This document shows positions 1 through 12,127 of a stretch of DNA of 64,000 nt, one piece after another (positions within the stretch are counted from its first letter, which is position 1; the number at the start of each line of letters is the position of its first letter). The position numbers were made by a program, and so were the translations under genes. The stretch comes from Plotosus lineatus (taxonomy: Eukaryota > Chordata > Actinopteri > Siluriformes > Plotosidae): positions 6,230,282 through 6,294,281 of the forward strand of contig CM045745.1 in NCBI GenBank assembly GCA_024760905.1, written 5' to 3'. Below the pieces are notes generated by a model. It had not been told where the DNA came from. It saw only the letters and a list, made by a program, of their open reading frames with translations, and ran no database searches.

Positions 1-14
1 GGACAAAGAATTTC

Positions 15-176
15 TATTGAAACTCCATTTATCACTACAGATCTGCTTCGAGGGGTGGTGAAACCATCCTCTCTCTTCAGGTGATTATAGAAGAATTCTT
101 CTATAATCACCTGAAGAGAGAGGATGGTTTCACCACCCCTCGAAACAGATCTGTAGTGATAAATGGAGTTTCAATA
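15..176. repeat. Near-perfect 162-bp palindrome
   Basis: Two 81-bp arms meet at 95/96 with no spacer (centre AAGAATTCTT). I see one mismatched pair (CTGCTTCGAG against CTCGAAACAG). The arms would fold into a long hairpin. It carries no coding capacity. It could be a foldback/MITE-type element or an inverted artefact of library or assembly. The mismatch argues mildly for a real, slightly aged structure. Confidence 0.9.
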
Positions 177-228
177 AAAAGAAAATCCTCTATATATATA
201 TATATATATATATACACAGTATGTCTGT

Positions 229-546
229 CTTCCTTTCGGCTTTTTCCCAATTTTTCTAATTCGCACGTTTGATTTGGCAGAGGTTTTTACGTCGGATGTC
301 CTTCCTATCACAACCCTTTTTAGCAAGGGACAGAAACACGCTGACGGCTTTGCAGCTACTCTTTACAAAAGTCAGCAATGGTTCTTTTACATCAACCTCT
401 CACCATAGACAGTGAGAGACATGGCCCGCCTTTGATAACCCAGTTAGCTGCACTGGAGGGGACAATGACAATCTTGTGCAGAGTGGGACTCGAACCCCCA
501 ACCTTTGGATCAGCGATCCAGCGCCCTATACCACTAGACCACCACT
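229..546 (-). mobile_element. SINE-A with tail R, full length
   Basis: Read on the minus strand: tRNA-like head with B box GGTTCGAGTCCCACTC, body CAGTGCAGCTAACTGGG, then a 3' part with GACATCCGACGTAAAAACC and GCCGAAAGGAAG. (TA)n lies on both sides (189-216 and 547-567), so it appears to have inserted into a TA microsatellite whose copies act as the target duplication. The GGCGACCCC block of the tail is partly lost here. Confidence 0.85.
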
Positions 547-690
547 ATATATATATATATATATATTAAGCACATGGATGGGATTTATATATTCCCACAA
601 TCCCCTTAAAGCGACAGATCTTTGACAACCATCAGCATGTCTGAGTTTCACCTTCATACCTTCATATAAGTTTCTCAGAGTTACAGCTTT

Positions 691-943
691 TATTCATTCA
701 TTCATTTTCTGAACCGTATAATCTTAATTAGAGTTCTGGAGAGGCTGGTGCCCATTCCAGTCGACTCTGGGCACAGGATACACCCTGGACAGCTCGCCAG
801 GCCATCACAGGGTGGAAACACGCTGATGTCTATGCAGCTCCTCTTGTTGAAAGTCAGCAATGGTTCTTTTACATGAACCTCACACCACAGACAGTGAGAG
901 ACATGGCCGGCCTTTGATAACCCAGTCAGCTGTATGGGTGTGC

Positions 944-992
<49 letters not shown>

Positions 993-1080
993 GTGTCAGT
1001 GATAACTTTGTTGAGATTGGGGCTTGAACCCCCAACCTTAGGATTAGTGATCCAGCACGTTTTGCCACCAGGCCACCACT
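691..1080 (-). mobile_element. SINE-A with tail L; poly-C slot expanded to (GT)n/(G)n
   Basis: Minus-strand SINE-A: the tail L complement (TCATTCATTTTCTGAACC) is on the left and the tRNA-like head on the right. The usual short C run between head and body is replaced on the plus strand by about 35 bp of GT repeat followed by about 17 G (roughly 935-993). The internal homopolymer has therefore grown into a compound microsatellite. Confidence 0.85.
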
Positions 1081-1137
1081 ACACCATACAACTTTTATAG
1101 GTGAAGGAATTAACCTTAACCTCAACATACAAAATGA

Positions 1138-1872
1138 CCATTCATTCATTTTCTGAACAGCGTAATCCTAATTAGGGTCACAGAGAGGCTGGTGCTCATC
1201 TCAGCAGATTTTGGGCGAAAGCAGGATATACCCTGGACAGCTCGCCAGGCCATGGGGGCAGTGGTGGCCTGGTATAGGGCACTGGATCGCTGATCCTAAT
1301 GTTGGGGGCTCGAGTGCCACTCTCCACAAGGTTGTCACTGTCTCCCCCCCAGTGCACTAACTGGGTTATCAAAGGCGGGCCATGTCTCTCACTGTCTAAG
1401 GTGAGAGCTTCATGTAAAAGAACCATTGCTGACTTTCGTACAGAGGAGCTGCAAAGCCGTCAGCGTGTTTCTGCCCCTTGCTAAAGGGTTGTGTCAGGAA
1501 GGGCATCCGACGTAAAAACCTCTGCCAAACCAAACATCTGAATCAGATGATTTGCTGTGGAGACCCCTGAGAAAGGGAAAAACCGAAAGGAAAAGAAAAA
1601 AAGCTCACCAGGCCTTGATGAGGACAGCTTGCGGGGCAAACACTCAAACAAACATCAACACTCAATCCATACCTCAGGGTGATTTGGAACAGCCAATTAA
1701 CCTACAGTGCATGTTTTTTGTACTGTGGGAGGAAACCGGAGTACCTGGAGGAAACTCACACAAGCACGAGGAGAACATGCAAAGTCTACACAGAAGTATC
1801 TGCTCTGGGAATTGAACCCAGGAGCTTCTTGCTGTGAGGTGAACATGCTAACCACTACAGCACCGAACTGCC
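1138..1872 (-). mobile_element. SINE-C with tail L, split by a nested SINE-A
   Basis: Tail L complement begins near 1138. The head (CTTGCTGTGAGG ... GCTAACCACTAC on plus) ends near 1872. The element is interrupted at 1254-1602 by SINE-A. The text CTCGCCAGGCC before and CTCACCAGGCC after the insert are the two copies of its target duplication. Across the break the remaining parts form one ordinary SINE-C. Confidence 0.85.
1254..1602 (+). mobile_element. SINE-A with tail R, nested in SINE-C
   Basis: Full-length: head GGGGGCAGTGGTGGCCTGG, B box region GGGGGCTCGAGTGCCAC, body, then GGGCATCCGACGTAAAAACC and an A-rich end AAAAGAAAAAAA. Flanked by an imperfect target duplication of about 12-14 bp drawn from the host SINE-C. 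It is therefore younger than the surrounding SINE-C. Confidence 0.9.
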
Positions 1873-1935
1873 AACTACTGAAATACTGAATAAAGTGAAA
1901 ACACATTTCATTAATAATTCAGCAATACGCTTGAG

Positions 1936-2070
1936 ATTATACCCTGCAATGGCTTGGTGAGCTGTTCATGGTGTACCCTGCCCTCGCCCAGAGTTGGCTG
2001 AGATGGGCCCACCCTTCAAGTGACCCTAATTAGGATCAAGCAGTTCACAAAATGAGTAATGAATAAATAT
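1936..2070 (+). mobile_element. Tail L fragment of a SINE
   Basis: Only the 3' module is present: CCTGCAATGGCTTGGTGAGC through CCCTAATTAGGATCAAGCAG to ATGAGTAATGAATAAAT. No head is seen upstream, so it is 5' truncated. Confidence 0.75.
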
Positions 2071-2774
2071 GAAACTAATATGAAGAAAATCGCAGTGTCT
2101 TCTCATGGGGTACAGACAGACCCCTGAATTATGGTCAGAATAGATGCAGTCATGGTACAGTGTCTCTAATTTAAAGTGCATTTGATTAGGGAGTCCATTA
2201 CAGGACAATATGAAGGATTTATAGACTTAAATTATAATTAAATCTGAAAAGCAATGAAAGAAGCTAAATCTACCTTCAACTGGTAATTAATTCATTAATG
2301 AGTTGTATAAATGTTAATAAGTGAAGACAGGATGGCTGGGATGTGCCTTATACTTATGCCAAGAAAGTTTGAAAAAAGTACCAACTTTATCTCTGAACGA
2401 ATAATAATAATAATAATAATAAATGTTAATTAATATGAGAATGTGAATATGGCAAAATCATATCATACAGCGACATCAACAAACCTGAATTATGTATATT
2501 TAGTTATCCAACTGTCTCAGGCTCGCTGATACATCACCATATCTGTATCTGGTTATAATGTATTTGGGAAATAATAGATTGCATATCCATGCAGCTTCAT
2601 TTTTGGCGAGTGTGTGAGAAAGAGAAGAGAAATGGGAAGGTGGGTTTTTTCCTGCATATAGACAGCAAAAGACCCTCCGAGTCTGAAGGACCCTTTAGTG
2701 TCTGTCAGATTGGATTAGGGTTATTAACACCTATATCACTGCTCCACAGTAGGGGAACACACTGAACTTTACCA

Positions 2775-2775
<1 letters not shown>
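2071..2775. other. No gene or recognised repeat family
   Basis: AT-rich sequence holding only a short (AAT)n tract near 2401-2423. Reading frames are short and not recognisable. I see no splice-bounded coding signal. Confidence 0.5.

Positions 2776-2867
<92 letters not shown>
2776..2867. repeat. (CA)n then (GA)n compound microsatellite
   Basis: About 75 bp of CA dinucleotides running directly into about 16 bp of GA. Confidence 0.98.
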
Positions 2868-2949
2868 ATCAAAAGAGCAACACTAAATTAAAATTGTTTA
2901 ATTTGAACATGAAGGGAATAAAAATTGTTATGTAACTGAATGTGGAACC

Positions 2950-3290
2950 AGTGGTGTAATGGTTAGGAAACTGGGCTCATGATCAAGGATTGTGTCAAAT
3001 CCCAACTTATGAGTTTTGTTCTGCAAAGGTGGGGTACACTACGAACAGCTCACCAGACCATTGCAGGGCCAGCAGCCACACACAATCATTCACATTCAAG
3101 CCAATAGGGCAATTTGCAACAGCCAATTAGTCTAAGGTGCATGGTTTCGGACTGTGGGGGGAAAACCAGGGTACCAGGAGGAAATATGCAAACTCCACAC
3201 AGAAACACCGTTGCTGACTCCAGGACTCGAACCCAGGATCTTCTTGCGGTGAGGAGGACATGCTAAACACCTCCATGCTACCCTACCTGC
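2950..3290. mobile_element. SINE-E head (+) abutting truncated SINE-C (-)
   Basis: 2950-3010 resembles the SINE-E head (CAGTGGTGTAATGGTTAGG, CTCATGATC). From about 3011 to 3290 the sequence is minus-strand SINE-C: ACAGCTCACCAGACCATTGC, CAAACTCCACACAGAAACACC, CTTGCGGTGAGG. The SINE-C tail L is missing, consistent with truncation or rearrangement at the junction. Both parts are diverged. Confidence 0.65.
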
Positions 3291-3318
3291 ACAAATCAAT
3301 CTTGCTAATTTTTAAAAG

Positions 3319-3426
<108 letters not shown>

Positions 3427-3516
3427 AAAACTCAATCAGCCCCCGTTGCCAGGCAACAGATCTTAGAAGGACACTATGTCTCTGGGTGTGGCAGTGATGG
3501 ATGATGTGCTTATGAC

Positions 3517-4068
<552 letters not shown>

Positions 4069-4734
4069 TTCTAGAGCATTAGACTACCTGGAAGTGTACC
4101 TTAAAACAAATAATCAACTATGGGTGGCAAGGCACTGCCAAAAGGTGTCAGTAGGCAGACTCTGGAGATGAATAGAAAAATATTTTTGAGTCCATTATGA
4201 ATTGATAGGAGCACAGTATAGTTCATAATCAGGAAATCTTTAGGTACTACTAGGACCCTTCCCAGACCAGACCAGGATGTGGAAGAGCAAGGAGGAAACT
4301 GATCAGAGAGGCACTAATTGAAGGAATTGTACAAGGTTTTGGGTTTATATAATCACTAAAATTAAAAAGAAAAAAGTTGAACTGGGTATTTAGAAAAGTA
4401 AAATGTGTTGTAGAATCTCTTGCACTACACTGATATTTGGTAAACAAGCTATCGATACATTACTTAAAATGGAAATTAAGTGAGTATGAACTATCTGAAG
4501 TGAATTTCTCCCCCACAGCTACAAAATGCACAGTTCCTTTCATAGTCCTGAATTTTTTTGTGTGTGTTTAGTATTTCTCTTCAAGTACTAACATCAATGT
4601 TTCTGAGAATTAAAAATTGCTGGCATAAATAAATATGTCGGGATGAACACTGGTGCAGCAGCAAAAAAAAACAAAAGAAAAGAAAAAAGAAAAAAAAAGT
4701 TTACTGCCTGTGTTACATGTTCTCTTAATAATGC
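4069..4734. other. No gene seen
   Basis: AT-rich with an A-rich patch at 4656-4700. No recognisable element or coding signal. Confidence 0.45.
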
Positions 4735-4960
4735 TTTTCTCTGGATTCTGTGGTTTCCTCCCACCTCGTGAAAGCATGCCAGTTATAGGTGGCTGCTGTG
4801 ATGTCTGTGAGTAATTAGGTGAATGCATGTAATCAGAGTGGAATGATAAAGTAATGTGTCATCCAAGGAATCAATTCATATCCAGGAATATTTCTGGAAT
4901 AGACTCTGTACCCACTGTGATCTTGACCAGAATAAATTGGCTACTGAAAGCTTGCTGGAT
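4735..4960 (+). mobile_element. Heavily decayed SINE-like repeat
   Basis: Phrases such as GGTTTCCTCCCACCTCGTG, GCATGCCAGTTATAGGTGG and GACCAGAATAAATTGGCTACTG keep the order of a common fish tRNA-derived SINE body and tail, but the head is gone and divergence is high. The assignment rests on recall of the pattern, not alignment. Confidence 0.4.
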
Positions 4961-5170
4961 CCTCAGATACTGAGCTGGGTTGGGTTGGAAGTGGGGTTTC
5001 TCCCGCTTTAATTCGTGTCGGTTTTACTTCAAAGAAAACAGATTCTAAGAAAGTATTGTCATATCATTGCCAAGATAACTGGCATATGCACTGCCATGTG
5101 TGATCTCTGATTAGCCCGGAGTTTTGTCAAATGTGAGTTAAAGGAATTTATGTAGTGCTAAACACTGGTA

Positions 5171-5216
5171 AAGAGAGAGACAGAGAGAGCGAGAGAGCGA
5201 GAGCGAGAGAGAGACA

Positions 5217-5308
<92 letters not shown>
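5171..5308. repeat. (GA)n microsatellite
   Basis: About 138 bp of GA repeats with interruptions (GAGC, GACAAAGAGAAAG). The interruption block GACAAAGAGAAAGAGAG appears twice, suggesting an internal duplication. Confidence 0.97.
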
Positions 5309-5309
<1 letters not shown>

Positions 5310-5487
5310 GAAGGTGACAGACTGAAGGAGCGGGTCACTGGAGATTAGCCATCAAGAAGTATGTGTGGGGATTGATTAAAGCTTCAGTTAAAATTATGTT
5401 GAATTCCAGATAGAATTGGTGATCATACGAGGAATGAATTAAATCATCTCCCAAATAGTGAAACAACCAAATTGTATTATTGTCATG

Positions 5488-5795
5488 TAGGTGGGTAGTC
5501 TGTTGGGCTTTTTACACCTGAGCCTAGTGGATCGTCAGGCTGGTACTTATCCCTGGTTTCCATAGTGTGAAGCTTCCAGGAGTTCAACTCCTCCTGGATG
5601 GGATGTTAGTCCATCATCGGTTCCCTTCCCAGTATATTTTACTGGTACCCATTTATACTGCTGGGTGAACAGAGGCACACTTGAGGTTAAGACCTTGCCC
5701 AGGGGCCTCAGCACAGTGGGGGTCTAACTGGGATTCAAACACACAACCTCCTGATCATGAGCACAGCACCATAACCACTACACCACCGACCCCAC
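5488..5795 (-). mobile_element. SINE-E
   Basis: Minus-strand copy of the element at 21006. On plus, TTGGGCTTTTTACACCTGAG is the 3' end, then GAGTTCAACTCCTCCTGG, CCCATTTATACTGCTGGGTG, and a tRNA-like head complement ending CACTACACCACCGACCCC. Length and order match the plus-strand copy. Confidence 0.8.
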
Positions 5796-6829
5796 TAGTC
5801 TCATGTAGAATATATATTAATGACTATTATCTTTTTCTTCTTCTTCTTCTTCTTCTTCTCGGCTGCCTTTTTTATTATATCATATTTATATTGTATTTAT
5901 TATATAATTCCTATTATATCATATTATACCTATTATATGTTTGACTTTTTCATATCTTGAACTGTGTTTGATGATATTGAATGGATAATGTTTTAGGTTT
6001 TATTTATACTTTCAGTTAGCAACCAATCTTGTGTATTCCAGCTTGAACAAGCAGAATATTTTTCCTATTTTTATGTTTAAAAAATCACGATGAACAGGTA
6101 TTTTAGGGCTTGTTAAAGTTCTCTAGGAAACTATGCATTCTAAAAAGGCACAGTCCCCATCGATAAATCTTGAATGACCTTGATAATTAAACAGAAGGAC
6201 CTGAGATTCTATTTGCACCCTCGTATCCTGCAAAAAAAAAAAAAAAAAAAAAAAAAAGGTGAGATGGTGCAAATAGAGAGTTTCTAAAGTTTAATAAACC
6301 CGATGGTGTATTTCACTTGACGTCAGCATGTTACAGCTTATTGATCCCTGTTGTTGTTTTTTTTTTAAGTGAGAAAAGGCAAACCTAATATAATTCTCTT
6401 TTAAGATTTTCTACTTTATTTCCTAATGTTCTCCCAGGGCCTCTGAACACTCAGCACAGAATGCCAAATACTGGATTCAAAAGCGTAAATGCAGACTGGT
6501 AGCTGCTTGATATGCTCCATAGCAAAATGCTAGAGCTGGACCCTAAAATCTTGTTCTCTTAGCATGCTTGTAGCTAAGGGTAATCTTATAGACCCCAGAG
6601 CTCGCCAGAAAACTTAGGAGAATTGAAACTCTCCGAATGGAAACCAAGCTGCAAAGGGCACCTTTGTGCTACTTTAGCCAGAATGGGTACAATAACACTG
6701 TATGGTAAAACGTAGTAGGCATACCCAATACACACTGATGTAAAAGGCCCTTTTTTTATCTAGTGCACAGAAACGTCAGGGTTTTGCAACACTGCCTGAG
6801 GCTGAGAATATGGAACATTATTACTATTC
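5796..6829. other. AT-rich interval without genes
   Basis: Contains a (TTC)n tract (5838-5859), a strongly AT-rich patch (5866-5940) and a 26-bp poly-A (6232-6257). No recognisable coding sequence. Confidence 0.5.
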
Positions 6830-7088
6830 AAGGTTGTCACTGTCCCCCCCAGTGCAGCTAACTGGGTTATCAAAGGCGGGCCATGTCTCTCACTGTCTAT
6901 GGTGAGAGGTTCATGTAAAAGAACCATTGCTGACTTTCGTAAAAAGAGTAGCTGCAAAGCTGTCAGCGTGTTTCTGTCCCTTGCTAAAGGGTTGTGTCAG
7001 GAAGGGCATCCGACGTAAAAACCCATGCCAAATCAAACGTGTGAATTATTCGCTGTGGCGACCCCTGATAAATGGAAAAAGCCGAAAA
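6830..7088 (+). mobile_element. SINE-A with tail R, 5' truncated
   Basis: Begins inside the head-body junction (AAGGTTGTCACTGTCCCCC), continues through the body and ends with GGGCATCCGACGTAAAAACC, GGCGACCCCTGATAAATGG and AAAAAGCCGAAAA. The tRNA-like promoter is missing. Confidence 0.85.
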
Positions 7089-7123
7089 CTTAAGCAGGAT
7101 TTTATGCATCTACAAGATACATG

Positions 7124-7126
7124 TGT

Positions 7127-7182
<56 letters not shown>
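7124..7182. repeat. (GT)n microsatellite
   Basis: About 58 bp of GT dinucleotides, interrupted once by an A. Confidence 0.98.
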
Positions 7183-7193
7183 ATTTTTAAAAC

Positions 7194-8039
7194 TACCATA
7201 TTCGACATAATAAGTGTCGTGAGCCAATAAGCCCCCCACACACCCCCCCCACCCCCACCCACCCACCCCAATGTTTTTTTTTTGATCTTCCGTCTAATAA
7301 CCGTCCATGTGTACTGGGAGCAAAATGGTAAATCAAACTTCCCAATTTTATTCGCTCAGTCTCTGCAACCGTAAAATGAAACGTTCACTGCCTGTTAAAG
7401 TGAGTTTACACTGTATTTCAAGACCCCCTGCCACTGGGGGATGTCTATTATGTTCATCAGCAACAACACATTTGATTGTTCCGCCGTGCTTTAAAAAACA
7501 GGAAAATATTTTGCTGCGTTCTCTTGGTAAATGTCCAACAACCGATGAACCATTAGAAACTGTTACAACAAAACTATCGGATGCTCTGAATGAACGGAGC
7601 AATGAGCCAGATATGGACCTATCAGAAAGTGATGACGTGTATTTTACACCCGATTCTCCTGCTCGCTAACTTCATACATTTAAAGACATTCCTGGCCATG
7701 TACTTTTCAACGTGCCATGTGCTAAAGTTAACATTCATGTCATTTGGCTCGATTTTATATCGCGAGAAAATATTTAAAGAAACAGCACCGGGAGGGTGTA
7801 GGTTTTTTTTTTTATTAATTATGCTGTTTTCTGTTTCTTTTCAGCTTTCATGTAAGTAATTTGGTTGATACTACAAAATGAATAATTCAAATACCAGTAA
7901 AACTCTTTTATTCTTCGGTTATTATTCATGTTTACCACCAGCACTTACTGTTCCACTCCACTGGTAATTTTTTAAAAAGCCCCCCCCCCCCCCCCCCATT
8001 TTTTAAGCGCCCTGGGCACTTATCACATTGCATGCAGTA
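7194..8039 (+). mobile_element. Unassigned TIR DNA transposon, copy 1
   Basis: Homologous over about 800 bp to 32214-33019. The left end TACCATATTCGACATAATAA is the inverted partner of the right end of copy 2 (TTATTATGTCCAATACGGTA on plus). Both copies carry AATAAGC-type subterminal text and C-rich stretches. A plus-strand reading frame (7379-7669) ends in an acidic stretch, SESDDVYFTPDSPAR, whose ending is partly shared by copy 2 (SPDSPAH before the stop). It may be the C-terminal tail of a lost transposase. Superfamily not determined; a pogo-like origin is a guess. The right end is worn. Confidence 0.65.
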
Positions 8040-8082
8040 TATTAGTGTAAGATTAGCAATATTTTCAGAAAAGTCATATATT

Positions 8083-8590
8083 GGGTTGGAATGGTGGATA
8101 GAATGTCTACCTCCTAGCAAGAAGGTCCTGGGTTTGTGTCTTGGTTTCGGTGGGGGTGTTTCTGTGTGGAGTTTGCATGCTCATCCCATGCATGGGTTTC
8201 CTCTGAGTACTCTACTTTCGTCCAATGCTCCAAAGATGCATATCCCAAACTGACCCTACTCCAAACTCTGCCTTGGTGTTACTGTGGGAGTCTGAATGGT
8301 TGTTGGTGCCATAGACCTACTAGAAGGGGCTCAGGCTTGTCTATGTGGAGCTTGCATGTTCTCTCTGTGCTTGCGTGGGTTTCCTCCAGGTAGTACAAAA
8401 GCATGCATAGTAGACTGGTTGGCTGTTCCAAATTGTCCCTAAAGTGTGAGTGTGACTGGTTCTGTGTGTGTGCGTGTGTGTTGGCCCTGCAATGGCCTGG
8501 TGAGCTGTCCAGGGTGTACCCTGCCCTCGCCCAGAATCAGATGAGATTATCTGCAATCTCCTGTGAGCCTAATTAGGATTAATCATCTTA
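8083..8590 (+). mobile_element. Two SINE-C copies in tandem, the second with tail L
   Basis: First copy about 8083-8300: head with AGCAAGAAGGTCCTGGGTTT, body TCTGTGTGGAGTTTGCATGC, 3' part lost. Second copy about 8320-8590: TGTGGAGCTTGCATGTTCTC through TGGCCTGGTGAGCTGTCCAG to CCTAATTAGGATTAATC, without its head. They may be one duplicated element or two insertions. Confidence 0.75.
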
Positions 8591-8998
8591 GAAAAATTAA
8601 TTAATTTACCTTTTGACTTGAAATCAAATGGGTGGATAATTAATTCTGCATAACTCATCGACTGCGCTTGAGTCCTACTGATACTGAGACTGCTAATTTA
8701 GCATTTGTTACTCCAGTTTTGTGATGATGTCTCAACAATCTAAGGTGGCGTCACCACAGGTATTTCTGAATAGTGAGAGAAGACAGAGAGATGTGAAAGA
8801 GAGGCACTGAGACCAACAGAAAGATCTCAGTAGACCATTGCTTCAAGACATTCATTTTTAATTTAGATAAAAGGAGAGGAACAAAACAAAAAGATCATTT
8901 GTTCTGTCTCACCTAGTGCTTTTGGTCCTTGGTGTAATCATCAGCTAAATGAGAACCTAAATCTTTAATGCTTATAGCCATGGCTCCTCATGAATGCA

Positions 8999-9006
<8 letters not shown>

Positions 9007-9068
<62 letters not shown>

Positions 9069-9071
9069 TGT
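9007..9071. repeat. (GT)n microsatellite
   Basis: About 60 bp of GT dinucleotides. An (AATA)n tract follows at 9128-9160. Confidence 0.98.
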
Positions 9072-9179
9072 CTTCAAATCTTAATAGGGAGCAAATGTAA
9101 AGACAAGAATGGGGTTAGTTTTGAGAAAAATAAATAAAAAAATAAATAAATAAATAAAGATACTGTTGTTAGGATTTTC

Positions 9180-9515
9180 TTGGGAGCATTTCTGCCTCAC
9201 AGCAGAACGGTCCTGGGTTCGCGTCTTTGGCTCAGACATTTCAGTGTGAACTTTCCACGTTCTCTCCATGCTCGTGTGGGGTTTCCTCCAGGTACCCTTC
9301 TTTCCTCCCACCGTCCACGGACATGCAAATTCGGCTAATTGGCTTTTCCAAATTGACCCTATGTGTAAGTGTGAATGTGAAAGGTTGAGCTGTGCTGGTC
9401 TAGCGAGCTGTTCAGGTTGTACCCCTCTTCTGCTTGGTGTTAGCTCAGATTGACTTTATGACCCTAGTAGGATTAAGCAGTTTGACAAATGAGTGAGGAT
9501 GAAATAAATGAATAT
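9180..9515 (+). mobile_element. SINE-C with tail L
   Basis: Head remnant TCTGCCTCACAGCAGAACGG, B box GGGTTCGCGTC, body AACTTTCCACGTTCTCTCC and GTTTCCTCCAGGTACC, tail L GACCCTAGTAGGATTAAGC then ATGAGTGAGGATGAAATAAA. Diverged. Confidence 0.75.
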
Positions 9516-9549
9516 GTCAGTAAATGTACCCCTGAAGGACAGTAAGTCA

Positions 9550-9728
9550 GGGGGCAGCTGTAGTTTAATGGTTAGAGAAGCAGGTTTGGGACCAAAAGCT
9601 CACTGGTTCAATTCCTGAGCCAGCAGAAAAATGTGTGGTGGTGGTGGGGGTGTGAGATCCACCTTCCCTTCCTCCACCTAAATGGCTGAAGTGCCCTTGA
9701 GCAAGGCATCTAACCCTTAACTACTCTC

Positions 9729-9786
<58 letters not shown>

Positions 9787-9855
9787 CACTTTGGATGGGT
9801 TAAATGCAGAGGAAATAATTTCCCTTGAGGGATGTCTGGATGGATATTAAGAAAA
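9550..9855 (+). mobile_element. SINE-F (tRNA head with GAGCAAGGC core)
   Basis: tRNA-like head GGGGCAGCTGTAGTTTAATGG, B box TGGTTCAATTCC, then TGCCCTTGAGCAAGGCATC, a (GT)n tract of about 55 bp (9731-9784), and GGATGGGTTAAATGCAGAGG. The GAGCAAGGC core is typical of the V-SINE-like elements of fishes (recalled family knowledge). Confidence 0.7.
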
Positions 9856-10290
9856 AGGTTAACCACCCAAGAGCCACTGTATTATATTAACTCTCTGGAT
9901 GAACTGATGATGACAGTGATGGCTCAACAAGAAGTTTTACATTTGAAACACGGTCCATTTCAGTGTTTTTCAGTTTATTAATATAACTGCAACCTCAGCA
10001 CTGAGCCAGAATAGATGTTACCCAAAGCCAGCAGCTTTCTTTTTAGTTTCACCTTTTGTTTAAATAATCTCCATAAGCACCATATGGTGTTAGTATCCCA
10101 CATACTGTACTTTGTTTCATTCAAATGTATGTGTGTGTGTGCGTTTGTGTGTTCATCTTGAAAACTGAATCAGTTAAACCACCCCCAACAAATGCACAGT
10201 AGTGCAGCAGCAATCATTCATAGGTTTATTTGTTCCCCACATGTCAGATGTAATTAGTGAAAAGTCAGATAGTGTGTGTGTGGGGGCGGG
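9856..10290. other. No gene seen
   Basis: Single-copy-looking AT-rich sequence ending in a short GT tract near 10132. No coding signal. Confidence 0.4.
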
Positions 10291-10301
10291 GCGGGGGGGG
10301 G

Positions 10302-10311
10302 AGTGTTGTGT

Positions 10312-10348
<37 letters not shown>

Positions 10349-10390
10349 GGGGGGTGTTTGTGTCTGTGTGTGTGTGTGTGTTTATGTGTG

Positions 10391-10428
<38 letters not shown>

Positions 10429-10439
10429 GAGGGGTGTTT

Positions 10440-10485
<46 letters not shown>

Positions 10486-10531
10486 CGTGTGTGTTTATAT
10501 GTGTGTCTGTGTGTGTGTCTGTGTCTGCATC

Positions 10532-10605
<74 letters not shown>

Positions 10606-10700
10606 GCGCATGTGTGTCTGTATGTGTGTCTGTGTGTCTGCATCTGTATGTGTGTGTCTCTGTGTGTGTGTGTGTGTGTCTGTGTGTATGTGTCTGCATC

Positions 10701-10762
<62 letters not shown>

Positions 10763-10802
10763 GGGGGGTGTTTGTGTCTGTGTGTCTGTGTGTTTATGTG
10801 TG

Positions 10803-10856
<54 letters not shown>

Positions 10857-10867
10857 GAGGGGTGTTT

Positions 10868-10909
<42 letters not shown>

Positions 10910-10959
10910 AGCGTGTGTGTGTTTATATGTGTGTCTGTGTGTGTGTCTGTGTCTGCATC

Positions 10960-11031
<72 letters not shown>

Positions 11032-11070
11032 CGCGCGTCTATACGTGTGTCTGTGTCTGTGTGCGTCTGT
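10302..11070. repeat. GT-rich satellite with 428-bp higher-order period
   Basis: About 770 bp of GT repeats carrying interspersed marker words (TTGAGGGGTGTTTGTG, GCAGCGTGTGTGTTTATATG, CTGTGTCTGCATCTGTATG). The same marker order occurs twice, offset by 428 bp (TTGAGGGG at 10427 and 10855). Long cysteine/valine or histidine/threonine frames on either strand are translation artefacts. Confidence 0.95.
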
Positions 11071-12088
11071 GTGTGTTTGTGAGTGTTGGAGCTGTGGCTG
11101 AAGGAGTAGTAGGTGTGAAAGGTGTGACTCAGCCTGTTCCTAAGGTGTATTTGATTTCTTTCATCTCTTTTCAGTGTCTTTCTGACGTGTTCAAAGGAAT
11201 GAGATAAATTCAGTATCGATGAATTTAAGTGAAACTCTCTTGGTACCAACTAGAACAATTTACACTTGATTGTCACAGCAGGATTCAGACTGCCAGACTG
11301 TTGAGAGCCTTAAAATAGCAAGAGCCTTATTATGTTTCGTCAAGTCTATACGCTTAGATTACAGGAGCTGTGAATAGTTTAAGTCCAGTCGTTTACAGTA
11401 CTACTGTAAGCGATCGACCCGATTGGTTCTGTAGGAGACTTGAGTTTACAGCATTGTGAAGTCTGTGTAAAGCTTCACAAGGATATTCAGATCTTACTGA
11501 ATAAAGGTGGAAGAAGATGACTGAATGGATGCAGTGGAGAAAACAAAGACTTTTTTTTCGAGAAGGACGTACAGTTATCTGCCGATGACATATTCCACAC
11601 GTAGCCAAAACACAGATGCATTTTTAAACAAAGAAGGAGCCACGACTGTTCTACCAGGTTTTTTGCAACAACAAAAAAGATTTTTAGCAGCTGCCGCCAT
11701 CTGGTCTTTTCTATAAATAAATCCAGGTTCTCAGCGCTTTCATCAGTGCTAGCTACAACTGCCTTGGGTAGTGCAAGTGTTTTTTGACTGATGTGTTTTT
11801 TTACTCTCTTCCATCACATCTAAATTTATGCCACACATTGAGCAGATGTGAGGTCAATATTATATTGGAGAGACCGAACTCAGAAAGAGAGGATGAAAAG
11901 CACATGTAAGATGATGATGCTATCATTTGCTCACACACATATTGTATATGTGAAGCAAAAGGTTGGCGCATGTGAAGTGTTAGAAAGAATGCGTGTGTCT
12001 ACATGCCTGAAGAGGGTGTGTCACGTTTGTCTGTCTCCTGTTGACCTTTACTTATTTGGTCTTACGGCACAACATCTGTTATGGCCCC

Positions 12089-12127
<39 letters not shown>

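Noticed and set aside
2776..2867. CRISPR-like array among the regular repeats
   Set aside because: No spaced direct repeats with unique spacers anywhere; the regular tracts are simple microsatellites and the genome is eukaryotic.
7348..7602. Minus-strand frame open in both copies of the unassigned transposon
   Set aside because: No start context or motif; the plus frame with a shared C-terminal ending is the better candidate, so this is treated as a shadow.
10202..11249. Long cysteine/valine and histidine/threonine open frames on both strands
   Set aside because: They are translations of GT/CA repeats; open frames arise automatically because the dinucleotide contains no stop.
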